DNA of 64,000 nucleotides from Montifringilla adamsi (lineage: Eukaryota > Chordata > Aves > Passeriformes > Passeridae): NCBI GenBank assembly GCA_017590115.1, contig JAGGNK010006449.1:310001-374000 (forward strand). Reading direction: 5' to 3'. A program made the translations under genes and the position numbers. Each line of letters opens with the position of its first letter. The stretch's first letter is position 1. The notes under the pieces were generated by a model. That model made no database searches, was not told the origin of the DNA, and was given only the letters and a program-made list of their open reading frames with translations. This document shows, piece after piece, positions 1-10,897 of the stretch.

Positions 1-944
1 AAGACTGAGAGGGAATATGATCATGCTCTTATAATGAAATCAAAGAGGAAGGGTAGGGTAAACACGTCAGAGAGTTTAAAAGGCTTTTAAAGCTAAAAGA
101 TAATATTGGCACATGAACAGACATACACTGGCCATGAATAAATTTCAGCCGAAAATTAGAAAAATCAGCAGGGGAATGAGCCTGTGGAATAGCTTACCAA
201 CCAGGGGAAAGGGAGCAAAAATGTAACTAGTTTTAGGACAGATATGAATCATTTTATTGATAGGACTCTGTAGTGCTTATTGACATCAGGGAACTGGGCT
301 GGTGTCCTGCAGAGGTTCTGCTCAGGAGCACAGTGCTGGTGGAAAGGAGGTCAGCCTGTATTTGACAAGTGCCTCTCCTTTGTAGGAGCCTTCTAGGTAT
401 TTTACTGGCTTCGTAGAGCTTTTCCAAACTACTGCGGTTGCATCTCACATAAGAAATGTTTCACATGGCCTTGTCACAGAAATAATAATTCAGTTAATAG
501 GTGCTTATTCAAACAATACGAGTATTTTCTTCTGGCCATCAATTTTTTGATGGCAAGCAGAAAAATTGCAGAGACAAGTGAAACGAGACTGACAGTTAAA
601 AAGTATTCGCTAAAAATATTACTTGAAATGTTGTTTTGAACACTCTCTTTAAATTTACTTTTGGGGTTTTTTTTAAAGTAGTTTTTGCTTGTCAGCCACT
701 TCCAAGAGCTGGACTTGGTGGAAGAACCCACCAGGTTTGTTTTCAAGGTGTCATGTCTGTTACACCTCAGCCATGTTTGGGTGTTCTGTAACTGCCACCC
801 TAGGACCCCTTCCAGTTAAATTGTGTAACCAGTGGGTAGGGATCTAGTGCAGTATTGTGGTACTGTTGCTGTTTTTCTATCTCTGTTCAGATCCAAGAGT
901 TCGTAGGAGGCTGTCACAGTTTTGTGGCTGTTTCTTTGTTACAG
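1..944. other. Non-coding DNA upstream of the first ZBTB40 remnant (probable intron)
   Basis: No exon, repeat family or RNA gene was recognised. The segment ends in a pyrimidine-rich stretch and an AG acceptor at 943-944, which opens the first recognisable ZBTB40 exon remnant. The BTB-domain exons and early linker exons of ZBTB40 are not seen and would be expected further upstream, outside the window. Confidence 0.5.
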
Positions 945-1126
945 GTAGCTTTGGATGGCTGTGAAGGCAGGTCTCAGAGGGAAGCCATGGACAATCTGAT
1001 CAGGAAGGTGGATGAAGAGAAAACCCTGGAAGTGGAATCTTCTGGAGGCTGTGAAAGCATCCTTCCCTGGACTCCAGCTTCTGCCAGACAACTTGGTGGC
1101 AAGAGCAAACGTCTCTGATGGTAAAG
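945..1126 (+). pseudogene. ZBTB40: ZBTB40 exon remnant 1 (middle helical region)
   Basis: The exon starts after the acceptor tttgttacag (AG at 943-944) and ends at 1126 before a GTAGGA donor. The first frame reads VALDGCEGRSQREAMDNLIR and then KVDEEKTLEVE, matching the human segment with CCEGR and EEKTL. After about 1038 the match moves to the next frame (from 1039: LLEAVKASFPGLQLLPDNL), parallel to the human stretch LLQAVKTTFPNLG. A small deletion that removes a few codons and shifts the frame explains this. Splice sites look intact, so the lesion is coding only. The identification rests on two collinear matching blocks in two frames; confidence is high for homology. Confidence 0.87.
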
Positions 1127-3486
1127 GTAGGAGTAAACTAAACTTCTACTGGTGACTTTACTGTATGGTAGTGACTGCCTTTGAAAACAAATACCTAAAA
1201 CTTCCCTTAAGCTGGAGATGTCTTGACGTTAAATACAGTGTCTTACTTGGAATTCCTTGTGATTGAGGGAGATGGGGTTGAAAATTTATTTGGCCTGTGC
1301 TTCTTTCCTCGATCCAGGTAGCATTTCTGCTTGTGTTGGTCACTGACTCATGGTCTCCTGTGTGGAGCAGAGTGTGCTGATGGGAATCCTACACTTAGTG
1401 TCCCCATTACACATCATTCTGTTGGATGACTCCTCTTACTCATTTTGGTGGGATTTTATTATTTGCTGCCTGCCTGTGATGGCTCAGGGACTCAGGAGCC
1501 CCCATCTTTTGCCTGGTGGGACAATCTTCCAAGTTTAGGTGGGTTTAGGCACACCCTGAACAATTCAGATCAAGAGACTCAGAAGTCATATAAAATTTAA
1601 AACTAAATTAACATGCAGTGAAATGTAAATGAGGATTTAATAGAAAGCAAAACTGCACTCATAATGCTGATAATTTCCTCTGTAGCAAATATTCCCAACA
1701 GGCACTTGGCTTTGTCATTTGTTAAGCATGATTGCTTTCTCAAAACACCAGATTCCCAGCATGGTTAATTATCTCGTGGTAATACCCATTCCAAGGAGGA
1801 GCATTACTTAATTACACAGAACTGAATTTCCTCAAATTGCAGCTTGAACAAACAGAAGCACAGATATTTCTTATGATGAAAATGAAGAGAGAGAGGATGA
1901 TTTGAGTCTGCTGGCAACTGATGAAATAACTGGTGGTACCTTTGGTGTCCCATGCTGTCCAGCTAATAGGGAGCAGGAGGTCCTGCACTGTGGCACATGG
2001 CATGTGCTGGTTCTCGAGATCACCTTGGCATGGTGGCAGAGCAGTGAGTGTATTCATAACAACTCACTTTTGTGTCATAAAATCAGAAACATTCCAATGG
2101 GAGAAGAAGGAAAATATTTCATCTGTGAATTTCCCTTGGCTTTGCTGGGGATCAGATTGATGTCTCCAAGAAGGCTTTTTTCAGGGAGCTGTTCATAGTA
2201 GCTCAGACTCTTCCACTGAATATCCCCCCAGCCTGCTATTGCTTCCTTCTCATCCCGGAGAGTTTTCTCTTCTTACTTGGCACTGTGTATTCTCTGGGTC
2301 CCAGAGACTTTACCTTTTTTTCCCAAGCTGTGCTTCCTGCTTTTCTCCCAGGTAGTGCTGTGGGAATGATGGATTGTTCTGGCTGATACCAAACCAGAAT
2401 GATTAAAAGACACAAGCACAAAAATAATGCATGAATGTCTGGGATGAACTACAGGTTTTGGGTTTGGTTTCTCCCACTGAAGTATAACTGTGCATCTTCT
2501 TCAACTTAGTAACTGCAATGGTAAAAAAATCCTTTTCAGATTAATATATTTGCCAATTTCCAGTTTTATTTATCAAGTGACAAGTACAATCCTAGATTAC
2601 TTTTGAGACACAGTAGATTTTGCCCAAGTCTCTTCATTATCCTGAATAAAACTCTTCCTGACTTAGTCTATCATGTCCTGATGCTGGGGTGTCTTTAAAG
2701 GGATGGGGTTTTACTCTGGAGTCATCACTTTTCTGATTCATCAAGGCAAACTCAGCAGATCCAGCTTAGAATTAGATAGGAGAAAGGAATGAGGTTAAAG
2801 TTGCATTTTTTTTTTTTTTTTTTTTGTGTAAGAGGGAGAAGAAAGTGCTACAGCTGCTCTGCAATCGTAAGTCTGGTTTGTGTGCCTTTAACATTTTAAC
2901 AAAGGGCAACTGAGTTCTTGATTACCTTGGACCACCTGAGTGTAAAATGTTGGTGTGTTTGGTAGTCATACAAGAGCATGAGAGGGACATGAGCCAGGGC
3001 ATTTCCAAGCTCCTTCAAGAAGGAGTGGATCAAACACTGACTTACAGACCTCCTACAATGAAACTCTGGTTAAGAGTCAGTTTTTGTGATTCCAGGGTAT
3101 CAGAAGAGGCTGGTAAACGTCTTGAGGTGTTGGCGGTGTTGCCTTCACAGACAAGGCCACATGTTCATCTGCTGAGCACTGAGACTTTCTTCCTCTGGGC
3201 TCAGACGGGGACTGATACTCAGGAGACATTTGGGTTCCAAAGATGCATTTCTGTTTGCATTTGGGGGTAGAAGATATTCTGTATTGTCTCTGCACTGGAG
3301 AAGTTCTGATTTGTCATGTTCGTCCTCTGCTTGAAGGTGAATCTGGGTGTGCTGAGCATATGGCCCTGAGCATTAGTGACCTAGGGAGGACTGGGTGCCT
3401 GGACCTTTCCTGTCTCCCCTACTTTTGAAGCCCTTTGGGAAGGTGCTGGAAGCTGAGCTGTTTGTTTTTCCATTCACTGAATTCAG
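1127..3486 (+). other. Intron of the ZBTB40 pseudogene
   Basis: The intron has a GT start at 1127 and an AG end at 3485-3486. It contains a 20-base poly-T run (2806-2825). No further exon or known repeat was recognised. An open frame around 2947-3270 shows no similarity to ZBTB40 that I can see. Confidence 0.6.
2806..2825. repeat. Poly-T tract, 20 bases
   Basis: An uninterrupted run of T inside a ZBTB40 intron. No retroposed body with target-site duplications was recognised next to it. Confidence 0.9.
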
Positions 3487-3623
3487 GCAAATGGAGCCCA
3501 GAGGATTATAGGGCCAAAGTGTTGTGACAATACTGAGAGAGTTTTGTGGAGCTCCTGACAGACACTGAGGTGCTGCTGCAGGGTATCTCTGCTGCATGGA
3601 GCCTGGCTCCTGCAGAGACAGAG
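3487..3623 (+). pseudogene. ZBTB40: ZBTB40 exon remnant 2, with two in-frame stops and a lost donor
   Basis: The acceptor is ctgaattcag (AG at 3485-3486). From 3495 the frame reads SPEDYRAKVL, stop, QY, stop, then ESFVELLTDTEVLLQGIS and SLAPAETE. This parallels the human block beginning SPDDYGTELLRRYHE and containing FTDNQILLKMIS and SLAPGERE. The stops are TGA at 3525-3527 and TGA at 3534-3536. The first sits where human has Arg, so a CGA to TGA (CpG decay) change is likely. The homology ends at 3623, where a GT donor is expected, but the sequence is ATGAAC, suggesting a G to A donor mutation. The frame is otherwise uninterrupted over the exon. Confidence 0.9.
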
Positions 3624-4112
3624 ATGAACAGACTGCTTCGCTTATGCAAGCAGATACAGAGTTTTCATCCCCATCTGGGGGGAAATACTGGAATTCCTAA
3701 GGACTTGATTTACTATCTGCCATTCTGGGTTTGGGGCAGTCCTCCAGCACGACTTGGTTTAATGATTCCTTAGTATTCTGTAGTGGGAGTGAGGCAGGGT
3801 AATGTATATGAAGCTGAAGATTAGCAACTAAGAGTGGCTGATTTGGGCTCTGAGGAGAGATGCTTGTTCATGGCAAGCTGAGGGAATGCCTGATGTGTTT
3901 AGGTTCTAAGTGGTCACCACTTCAGTTGCACTGTGAGCCAGGTCTGCAGCAGGTGGGAGCAAGGGCAGGCTGGGTCTGGGTGAGCCTCGGTCATGCCCTT
4001 GTTCCTTTCAAGTCAGAATATTCTGTAGTTCTCAGGGATTCTGTGTCTGAGTGTGATGCAGGAAGCAGGTGGATGGGGTCCCTGTTAGTGCCTCCCTAAG
4101 GGTCTCTCCAAG
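3624..4112 (+). other. Intron of the ZBTB40 pseudogene
   Basis: This segment lies between remnants 2 and 3. The 5' end reads AT rather than GT, while the 3' end is a plausible AG (4111-4112). No repeat was recognised inside. Confidence 0.55.
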
Positions 4113-4266
4113 GTGATGGAGCAGGTTGTGAGTAGCAGGTGGTGGTTTCACCTGCCTTGTGTGGGCAGTGCTGGAGCAGCAGTCCTTGTCTGTCTCTGCT
4201 GTTTGGCAGCTGCTGATGGCTGTGCAGGAATCTGCATCCCTGAAACTGTTCATGAAGTATATCTAG
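4113..4266 (+). pseudogene. ZBTB40: ZBTB40 exon remnant 3, frameshifted
   Basis: After the acceptor ggtctctccaag the first frame reads VMEQVVSSR, matching human VMEKLVKRD. From 4138 the match continues one base further on: GGGFTCLVWAVLEQQSLSVS and then AVWQLLMAVQESASLKLFM, parallel to human GGFNSLISAVLEKQTLSATA and IWQLLLVVQETKT. The net change is one extra base in the GT/GG-rich stretch near 4138. A TAG at 4264-4266 follows MKYI, where human reads MEEI; it may be a nonsense change or lie just past the old exon end. The exon end is uncertain. Confidence 0.88.
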
Positions 4267-5267
4267 AAACAACCCAGCTCAGAAGTTTTCTTCCTCACAA
4301 GTGTCCTCCTACTCTTTCCCTGAGTTTCTCCTGCTGCTGGCAGCAGCTGCTTTCTAACTCCTCATCCCTCCCTGGCCAGTAACCTCTTTTCTTACAGTGG
4401 CTCTCAACACCCATGTCCTTGGTGTTTTCCAGCTTTAACTTTTCCAGTTATAGCTGGAAAAGCACTTTGGAAAACACAGCTGCTTTGCTTGTGGCTCTGT
4501 GTGTGCAGGTTTTATAATGAGCAAACCTTTGAGAGCTGGCCACCATTCTGTGGTAACAGTCAGCTAGAGGCACATCAGTCTGACAGCCCAGGGCTGATCA
4601 GAGGTCTCTGTGCAGCCACCATCCTGTCCTCCCTATAGCCTTGGCTTTCACTTGTCCTGCTTTAAAACCTAAACTGTGCTTGTACCTCTGAATTCTTGTC
4701 AAACTCTCACACAAGTGTGAGGAGTAGTCAGTTTGGTGGTCTCTGCAGCAGAGCCTGACTTTGTGTGCTGGCCCTGTGAGCACAGAGCTGGGGTTCACCT
4801 GCAGCCAGGTGCCTCCATTTGAACTCCCCTCTCCCCTCTGTGTTCTGACTGGAAAAACCAGCGCCTCTGATCCCCAGTGCATCCAGCCAATTTTCATGTG
4901 TCTGTCCTCAGATGAGGCAAATTGTGCCTAGGAGTGCCTGTTCTCTGCAGAAGCTGGAATCTCTGTAACTATGGAGAGAAGAAATGCTGAGTCTTGGGAG
5001 AACCATGCCTTGCCTTTTGAAGTTGTCACTGTCTCTTTCAGCAACATACTTTGGAAAACCTGATCTTCTTGCCCGAAGTTGGACAAACAGTGAGAAGGAA
5101 GGTCTGCAAGTACCTCATGCTGGCTGTCAGTGCTGCACTTAGTACAACCAGAGCTTGAATGTGGTAGTTTTCTGTGCCATGAAGAAGTCACTTCTGTTAA
5201 CAGCTCAGCTTCAGGTTCCTCTTGGGTTTGTGTTCTTAATACCTCTGCTTTTTATTTTCACCTTCAG
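4267..5267 (+). other. Intron of the ZBTB40 pseudogene
   Basis: Between remnants 3 and 4, ending in a pyrimidine-rich tract and AG at 5266-5267. No repeat or additional exon was recognised. Confidence 0.5.
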
Positions 5268-5369
5268 TGGCTATCAGTGAGAACATAGCCATTGAGATCA
5301 TCCTGTGGCACCACAAGCTGATCTGCAATCCATCCAGCAAAGAGAGGACCTGAAGGACTTGGCTCTGGG
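5268..5369 (+). pseudogene. ZBTB40: ZBTB40 exon remnant 4, frameshifted
   Basis: The acceptor is tttattttcaccttcag and the donor GTAGGC starts at 5370. The first half reads AISENIAIEIILWHHKLI, parallel to human PEHATLETILRHNQLI. Near 5325 the frame changes, and the second half (CAGCAAAGAGAGG region) reads QQREDLKDLALG, where human continues IQQKIEYKLF. A small indel of a non-multiple of three therefore separates the halves. Both splice sites look normal. Confidence 0.82.
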
Positions 5370-5584
5370 GTAGGCAGGGCCCAGGGAAGCCGTGAAAGAG
5401 GCATGACGGGATGTTCTCATAGTGGGCATGGTTTGAGGCTCAAAGGGTGGACAGGTCCCAGTGTGCCCTGAGATCAAGGGTCATTGCTTAAGTTGGGGAA
5501 GCATCCAAATTTGGAAGTGCCCCCTTGCTGAAGTGAGAGTGTGCCGGATATTTTATTGGGTATTTTATAAAAATGAGGGCCTAC

Positions 5585-5695
5585 AGGAAGGCTGGAGAGG
5601 GACTTTTTGTAAGGGCAAGCAGTGACAAGACCAGGCCAAAATGGCCTTAAGCTGACAGAAGGCAGATTCAGATTAGATGTGCAGAGGAAAGGTCA
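5585..5695 (+). mobile_element. CR1 LINE fragment, 3' region
   Basis: The stretch contains the CR1 signature atggccttaagctgacagaa followed by ggcagattcagattagatg, which in CR1 precedes the conserved 3' UTR. It is short and diverged, and its limits are approximate. Confidence 0.6.
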
Positions 5696-6652
5696 TGGCA
5701 GAGCACACTCTTCTAGTGCAAAGATGACCATGACAATGCAGTTTGTAGTCCCAGACTATTTTCTGAGTTAATTTTCTTAGAATGCTTTAATTTGGTCTTG
5801 CTCTGTATGCACTTTACAGATAAATACCTCCCTGTGAGGGTCTGACAGCAGAAGGACAATGTTACATGCTATACTAGTTTGCCAAAGTTGTGGACGATAC
5901 ACATGCAGATAGCAATTTGTTAACTCCAGAACAAATGCAGAGCAATAACCACATGTGAGTCCTGCCCTGAGCTGTGGGAGGCTTTCCAGCTGAGCCCAGT
6001 TGTAACTTTGCATCCATTATTTGAAGGAAAAATGCTTAACTGAATTTGGTGCTTTAATGACAAGCATACAAGGATACCAGAGGGTCAGGAGGGTAATTGC
6101 AGGTGTGTGTTCTCCCAGAAAGGATGCAAATGTGACTTGCTTATTCTGTTTGCTTATATATATTTTCATCTGTTTCTCAGCATATCCAGATTATTTGGAC
6201 TGCAGAGTCCTCTAGGATGGGCACAGTGGGGTTTTTAGCCAAGTACAGGCCCAATCCATTCCTATTTTCTCATGGTGCCAGAGCTGCTTAGCTGACATGA
6301 GGTGTAGAAATGCCATCAGATTGCTGGGGAGTTAGAGCAAAAAGCAGTTTGCTGTTAATGTGTTGGGGTTTTTTAGGGATAGAAGGTTTGATTACTTTAT
6401 ATGCAAATTTGGGTCGAGGCCATTGGTCTTTTTGAATGAGCACAAGCCTCATGGCTTTGACACTTGCCATCGTTTCATGTGTGGAAGGGACAGGCAAAGC
6501 CTGTCTCCCATGTGCTGGGGGCAGGCCACTCTCTGAACCCTGGGCTTGTTGGCCTGCCTATGGTCTTGAGCAGTGAGGAAATGCTGCTGGATGGAAGGTG
6601 GGAGTGGGTGACTGGGAGCAGGGCACAGGTAGAAGAAACCAAGGATCTCGAT

Positions 6653-6964
6653 TGTACAAAGCAACATGGTGCAGAGTCCCCAGCAGGTGCAAAGGAGAGC
6701 TGCTTCATTGCTAAAACCAGGCCTTTTTAAGCAGTTAGGACATTATCAGTTACGTTCCATTGAAGTATAACAAATATAATTCAACCAACCACCATAAGCC
6801 ACGATGTGAGCATATAATGGTTATATAAATTGTTTTTCTACCTCCAATTCAGCTGAGTCACTTTCCCATAGTCCCCTTCTGCTTAGCCAAAGTAGCAGGT
6901 CTGAGCCATGATTTTACAAGGGTAACAAAGCCCTTATTTTATAAGGTTTTACCTATATTCAACA
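6653..6964 (-). mobile_element. Solo LTR of an avian endogenous retrovirus (same family as 36262-36572)
   Basis: Read on the minus strand this 312-base segment starts TGTTG and ends in CA. It aligns along its whole length with the 311-base LTR at 36262-36572: shared blocks include the TATA region (ggttatataa on the + strand here), the ctgagtcactttcccatagt block and the aggcctttttaagcagttag block before the poly-A signal. The AATAAA hexamer of the sister copy is degraded here (ttcattgct on + at about 6690). No internal retroviral sequence adjoins, so it is solo. A clear target-site duplication was not found. It lies antisense inside a ZBTB40 intron. Confidence 0.85.
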
Positions 6965-9274
6965 CATGATGACTGCTGTAGTTGTAGGGCTTGGAGGATG
7001 ACAGCACATGCTCCACTCCCATTCCTTGCCTCAGTGGTCTCCTGAAAGAGGTGCTACGCTGCAAATCCAATATTCATTCCCAGTTCAGATCTACATCCTC
7101 TCTTCTAGCCGTACCAAGAGCTGCCACCAATCCAGCTGGCATTTTCACCTGGTCATGGCTTTGATTTCTAGTGAAAGGGTGATTCTTTCTTATCTGCCAT
7201 TGATTCTGTCACCTTCTGATGCTGCAGACACTTGTCCCACTCCCCCTGACTCTGCGTCCATGGGGTGGGCCAGGGCTGATGCCCTCATGACTCTGGAGCA
7301 GATGAGCCAACAATTCGTGTGTCTGTGAATGCACAGCCCGAGTGAACTCCTGGACACCTCGGCGTGTGTAGCAGAGGGGCCTGGGGAGTCAGTGTGACTG
7401 CTCTGGCAGCTGCCGCCTCTCTGGCAGCAATATCAAAGAGAGCAGACTGCTGCCACTGAGTGGCTTTTCAGGGCTTCAAGCCAAGGTTGAGATAAAATCA
7501 AGCAAGAAGCATCATCAAAAACAAAAGCCCTGGAAAATGTTATTTACTTGGCAAAAACATCTATTCTAGATGAAGTGTCCAGAGGAGGATTGCCAGATAC
7601 CAGCTTCTTTCTGGCATCCTACAGATCTTTGCACTGAATTTCCATATCTTAATTTCGAGGCCAGTCTATTCAGCTCTGACATCACTGCTTACCAGGCCCA
7701 CACATTGCAGGTGACTTTATGGACCTTGTGGCTTTTGGCATGAGATATGAGTGATAATGGCAGGCCTCATTTCAGGGAGGTGTGAGCTTCCTGTTAAAAC
7801 ACAGGAGACCTTACATTTCTGAGAATGTATGTGCTGCGTGGAGATACATTCCGTTTGAACATCCACAGGAAAACAACAGTTTTTGCTTCTCTATTGCAAA
7901 AAAACCTGAAAAAAAATCTGGTAAAGTTAGGTGAACCAAAGCACTTGGAAGGCACAGAGCATCCCTGCAGAAGAAACTGCATCCATCTCCAAGCATGCTC
8001 AGCACTGCAAGTAAAGGATTGGTTTCTTTGGTGGAGGTACAACATGGAATCTCTTGGCTTCTTGTTTGAGCCCTGCTGTAGTCAGAGCACTGTCACTCTT
8101 GGCAGCTGGTGCATCAAGGGCAGGGTTTGGCTCTTTCAGCCAACTCTATAACCTCCTCCCTAGCCATCTGCTTTCCAGAGCTCTCTGCAATCATTTAGAA
8201 GATCATGTTTGTCAAGATTGGTCTTACTCTCAAATATCAGAAATGTGTCAAGAGCTCTATGAAAAAGGCTTTTCCTCCCCATGGTCTTGTTTTTTAAAAA
8301 AGACAGTTAGCATCTCACTGGTAGATTGAAAAATAATTCTTCACTTAGGTCAGAAAAACTGACAGGGTTGGTTGAAGGGATGTGGAAAGAAATCTTAGAT
8401 GTCACAAGTCAAAGTGACGTTGACAGAACAGGACAGACTGGAAACCAGTTTTCCAATCTGCTGTTCTCCCTTGATGTGTTTGCAAATTATGGATCACCAC
8501 TTGGTGTCTTAAGATTTCCAGGTCCATTGAAATATGTTGTCTGGTCTTCAGCTGGTTGGAAATCTGGGGCAGTGGTGCTGTGTGAGGGGACACTATGCTG
8601 AGCTCTTCCCATAGTGAGGAAGGCAGAGATGAAGTTTTTCAAGCACAGGCTGAGTTTTCCCGTACAGTGGCAAAAGGAGAAGTCTGTGCCAATTACCACA
8701 GCCACACAGTTCAGGGTTCTCATTATAGTAAAGAAGACAAGTGTATCTGTTTGTATTTTGATTTCTCCCATACATACATTTCCTGTGGGTCTTTTCAGTA
8801 GATTGGGATCCTGGGTGAATTTTCCAGCCTGTGCTTTTTGAGGTGATGGTGTTAGAGGGAGTTGGGAAGGCATTTGTGTTTTCTAAGAAATGAGCATAAT
8901 GAGTGGTTTAAAATACCTCAGGGCCCTGAGCAGAGGACTCAGAAGGGTTGTAGCAAGATTATCTGTTCCTTTTCAAAGGGATTGTGTTTGTGAAATGTTT
9001 CTGAGATTTCTTGCAATTAAGGGCTGGATATCCACTCTTAGTGGCAGATTTTGACAGTATGATACCTGAGACTCAGGTCTGCAAACATGGCTGTAACTTC
9101 ATGTGTCTGAGCAGGAGGCAAATGCTGGGAAGCAAGAGTTTGAGAAACAAGCTTTTAGGAAAATCTGGCCCTGGCTCTTGGCATCTCATGCAGACCCTTG
9201 CATGTGTGGTGGAGAAATTCAAGGATCAGTCTTTATGTTTCTAACCATGCATGGCCAGAATCACTTCTGGGCAG

Positions 9275-9834
9275 AGCTGTGTGTCACCACTGTGATGGGA
9301 CGACATGTCTGATGTGTGTCTGCTGCGTCTGAGCAGGGAAAACTATGTAGGAGCATTCAAGAGATGGGAGACTGAGGGGCAGGTGCTCAGTCACCTCCAA
9401 AACAGTAATTGCATAGGTCTCTTGATCGAGGGAAGAAGGCAGAAACCTGGGATCAGGAGGTGGAAGGTGAACAGTGAATCCCAGTTTGAAGTTCTGGACA
9501 AAGATGAGGGCAAGGCAGAAGGTGCTAGTGCCAAAGAAGCAAAGGAATCCCAGGACAAAGCTTCTTCCAAGAAGAGTTTTGTCTGCAAAGCCTGTTGCAA
9601 AACCTGTGATAAAGTCTTTCTCTTCTACTGCTGCCTGAAGGTGCACATGAAATGCTCTCAGGTCGCCAGAGGAAAGCAGATCCAGCATAAAGAGTGTAGC
9701 GAGGTCAAATTGACAAAGAATGAGCTGGAGAAGCATCAGCTGGAGGTCCATGGGATGGTGGGGATGGCCAAGAAGAAAAAGAAGAGGCTCCCCATGGCAT
9801 GTGACATCTGGAAGGGAGTTTGCTCATGCCTCAG
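9275..9834 (+). pseudogene. ZBTB40: ZBTB40 exon remnant 5 (linker plus first zinc fingers), frameshifted at the end
   Basis: The secure part is 9410-9834. It reads IGLLIEG, RWKVNSESQFEVLDKDEGKA, KKSFVCKAC, VFLFYCCLKVHMK, KECSEVKLTKNELEKHQLEVH and KKKKKRLPMACD, all in order as in human ZBTB40. Three oddities are visible. A four-residue insertion (CCKT) lies inside the first finger after CKAC. The cysteine expected in the human KQVQCKEC motif is His here (KQIQHKEC), removing a zinc ligand. Near 9810 a one-base deletion turns the expected C-G-R-E-F-A-H-A-S into another frame. The exon ends at 9834 in TCAG before a GTAGAG donor, as expected. The 5' limit is uncertain; a possible weak match (DVCLLRLSRE) starts near 9306. 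Confidence 0.9.
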
Positions 9835-10428
9835 GTAGAGTTGCTGGGAGCAGGGGTGTTTAGACGGAAGTTTGGACAATATAGTAAAGTAATAGTCTGA
9901 AATCTTGTCCTCTTCCTCCCTTCAGCTCTGTGTGAGAGAAACGTGTGAGAAACATGTGCTCCATGTGTGAGAAACAGCTCAGCTCATTTTTCCTGCCCCA
10001 CTGAGCACAACCACTTTCTGATTAGTTCTTTCCTAATTGGTTTTCCACATAGCTCATCAAGGAAAAGTAGGGCTACTGACAAATTTGAAAGTCTCCAAAA
10101 TAACCAAGCTGTTCCAGTTCCTGGCTGCTTCAGCAGGTTGCGTGTGAGGAGCCAATCTCTTTGCCTGTCCTGGGGCAGCTCACGATGTTGTAGCAGACCT
10201 CCACATTGCTGCAAGGGAACAAGAATTCACACCGAAAGGAGACCTGCAGTGAATGATACAAGGATCAGGGATTCAGCTGCATTCAGCTTATCAGGGACAA
10301 TGGAGAAACAGAGTGAGGTGTTAGTGCTTGTCCAGTGGGAGGACAAGCAGGTCTTGTATCTGCTGAGCACAACTCCCATTCTGTTGCTTTCCACATGGTT
10401 TCTGGCTGTCATTCTGTCCCTGCAACAG

Positions 10429-10683
10429 AATCATAGAATGTCAGAGTGGATTGGGTTGAAAAGAACCTTAAAGCTCATCTTTTTCCACTCCCTGCCATGG
10501 GCAGGGACACTGTCCACTAGCCCAGATTGCTCCAAGCCCCATCCAGCCTGGTCTTGGACACTTCCAGGGATGGGGCAGTCACAGGTTCTCTGGGCAACCT
10601 GTGCCAGAACCTCCTCACCCTCACAGGGAAGAATTCCTTCCCCATATCCCATCTAAGCCTGCTCTCTTTCGGTTTAAAACCAA
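10429..10683 (-). mobile_element. CR1 LINE fragment, 3' end
   Basis: The 3' terminus (aatcatagaatg) lies at the left, followed by the antisense CR1 signatures tgccatgggcagggacactg, cacttccagggatggggcag and tctgggcaacctgtgccaga. It is 5'-truncated after the cggtttaaaacca block. Confidence 0.93.
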
Positions 10684-10897
10684 CAGCTTTGGATGGTAAC
10701 CACGATTTGATCCTTGTCATTGCAGCAATTGTCAGGGCTGTTATCACTACAGGACCCACTACCCTGAATAACTAGTCCTCCAAGTTCTCCTCCCTGACAA
10801 AACCTTCACCAGCACTGCTGCTCACCAAAAGCACGTCAAGGCAGAGCACACAGGTAAGAACCCACTGTAAGTAATATAATGACTGCTTGGAGAGAGA

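Larger units (their letters stand above)
5370..9274 (+). other. Intron(s) of the ZBTB40 pseudogene
   Basis: This segment separates remnant 4 from the first zinc-finger exon. It contains a weak CR1 fragment (about 5585-5695) and an antisense solo LTR (6653-6964). One human exon segment, rich in Glu (about EEEHLAETVKEIL), was not found with confidence here. Several open frames (for example 7825-8151 and 8326-8601) show no recognised homology. Confidence 0.5.

Noticed and set aside
8054..8329. Open frame with LLSRAL resembling part of ZBTB40
   Set aside because: The match covers only a few residues and the rest does not align.
9104..9300. Possible extra ZBTB40 exon or extension of remnant 5
   Set aside because: Only scattered similarity (AELCV, DVCLLRL); not enough to place boundaries.
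10190..10250. Possible remnant of a central ZBTB40 finger (RIHTERRP-like)
   Set aside because: A few residues resemble an H-T-G-E-R-P linker, but no Cys pair or neighbouring finger could be aligned.
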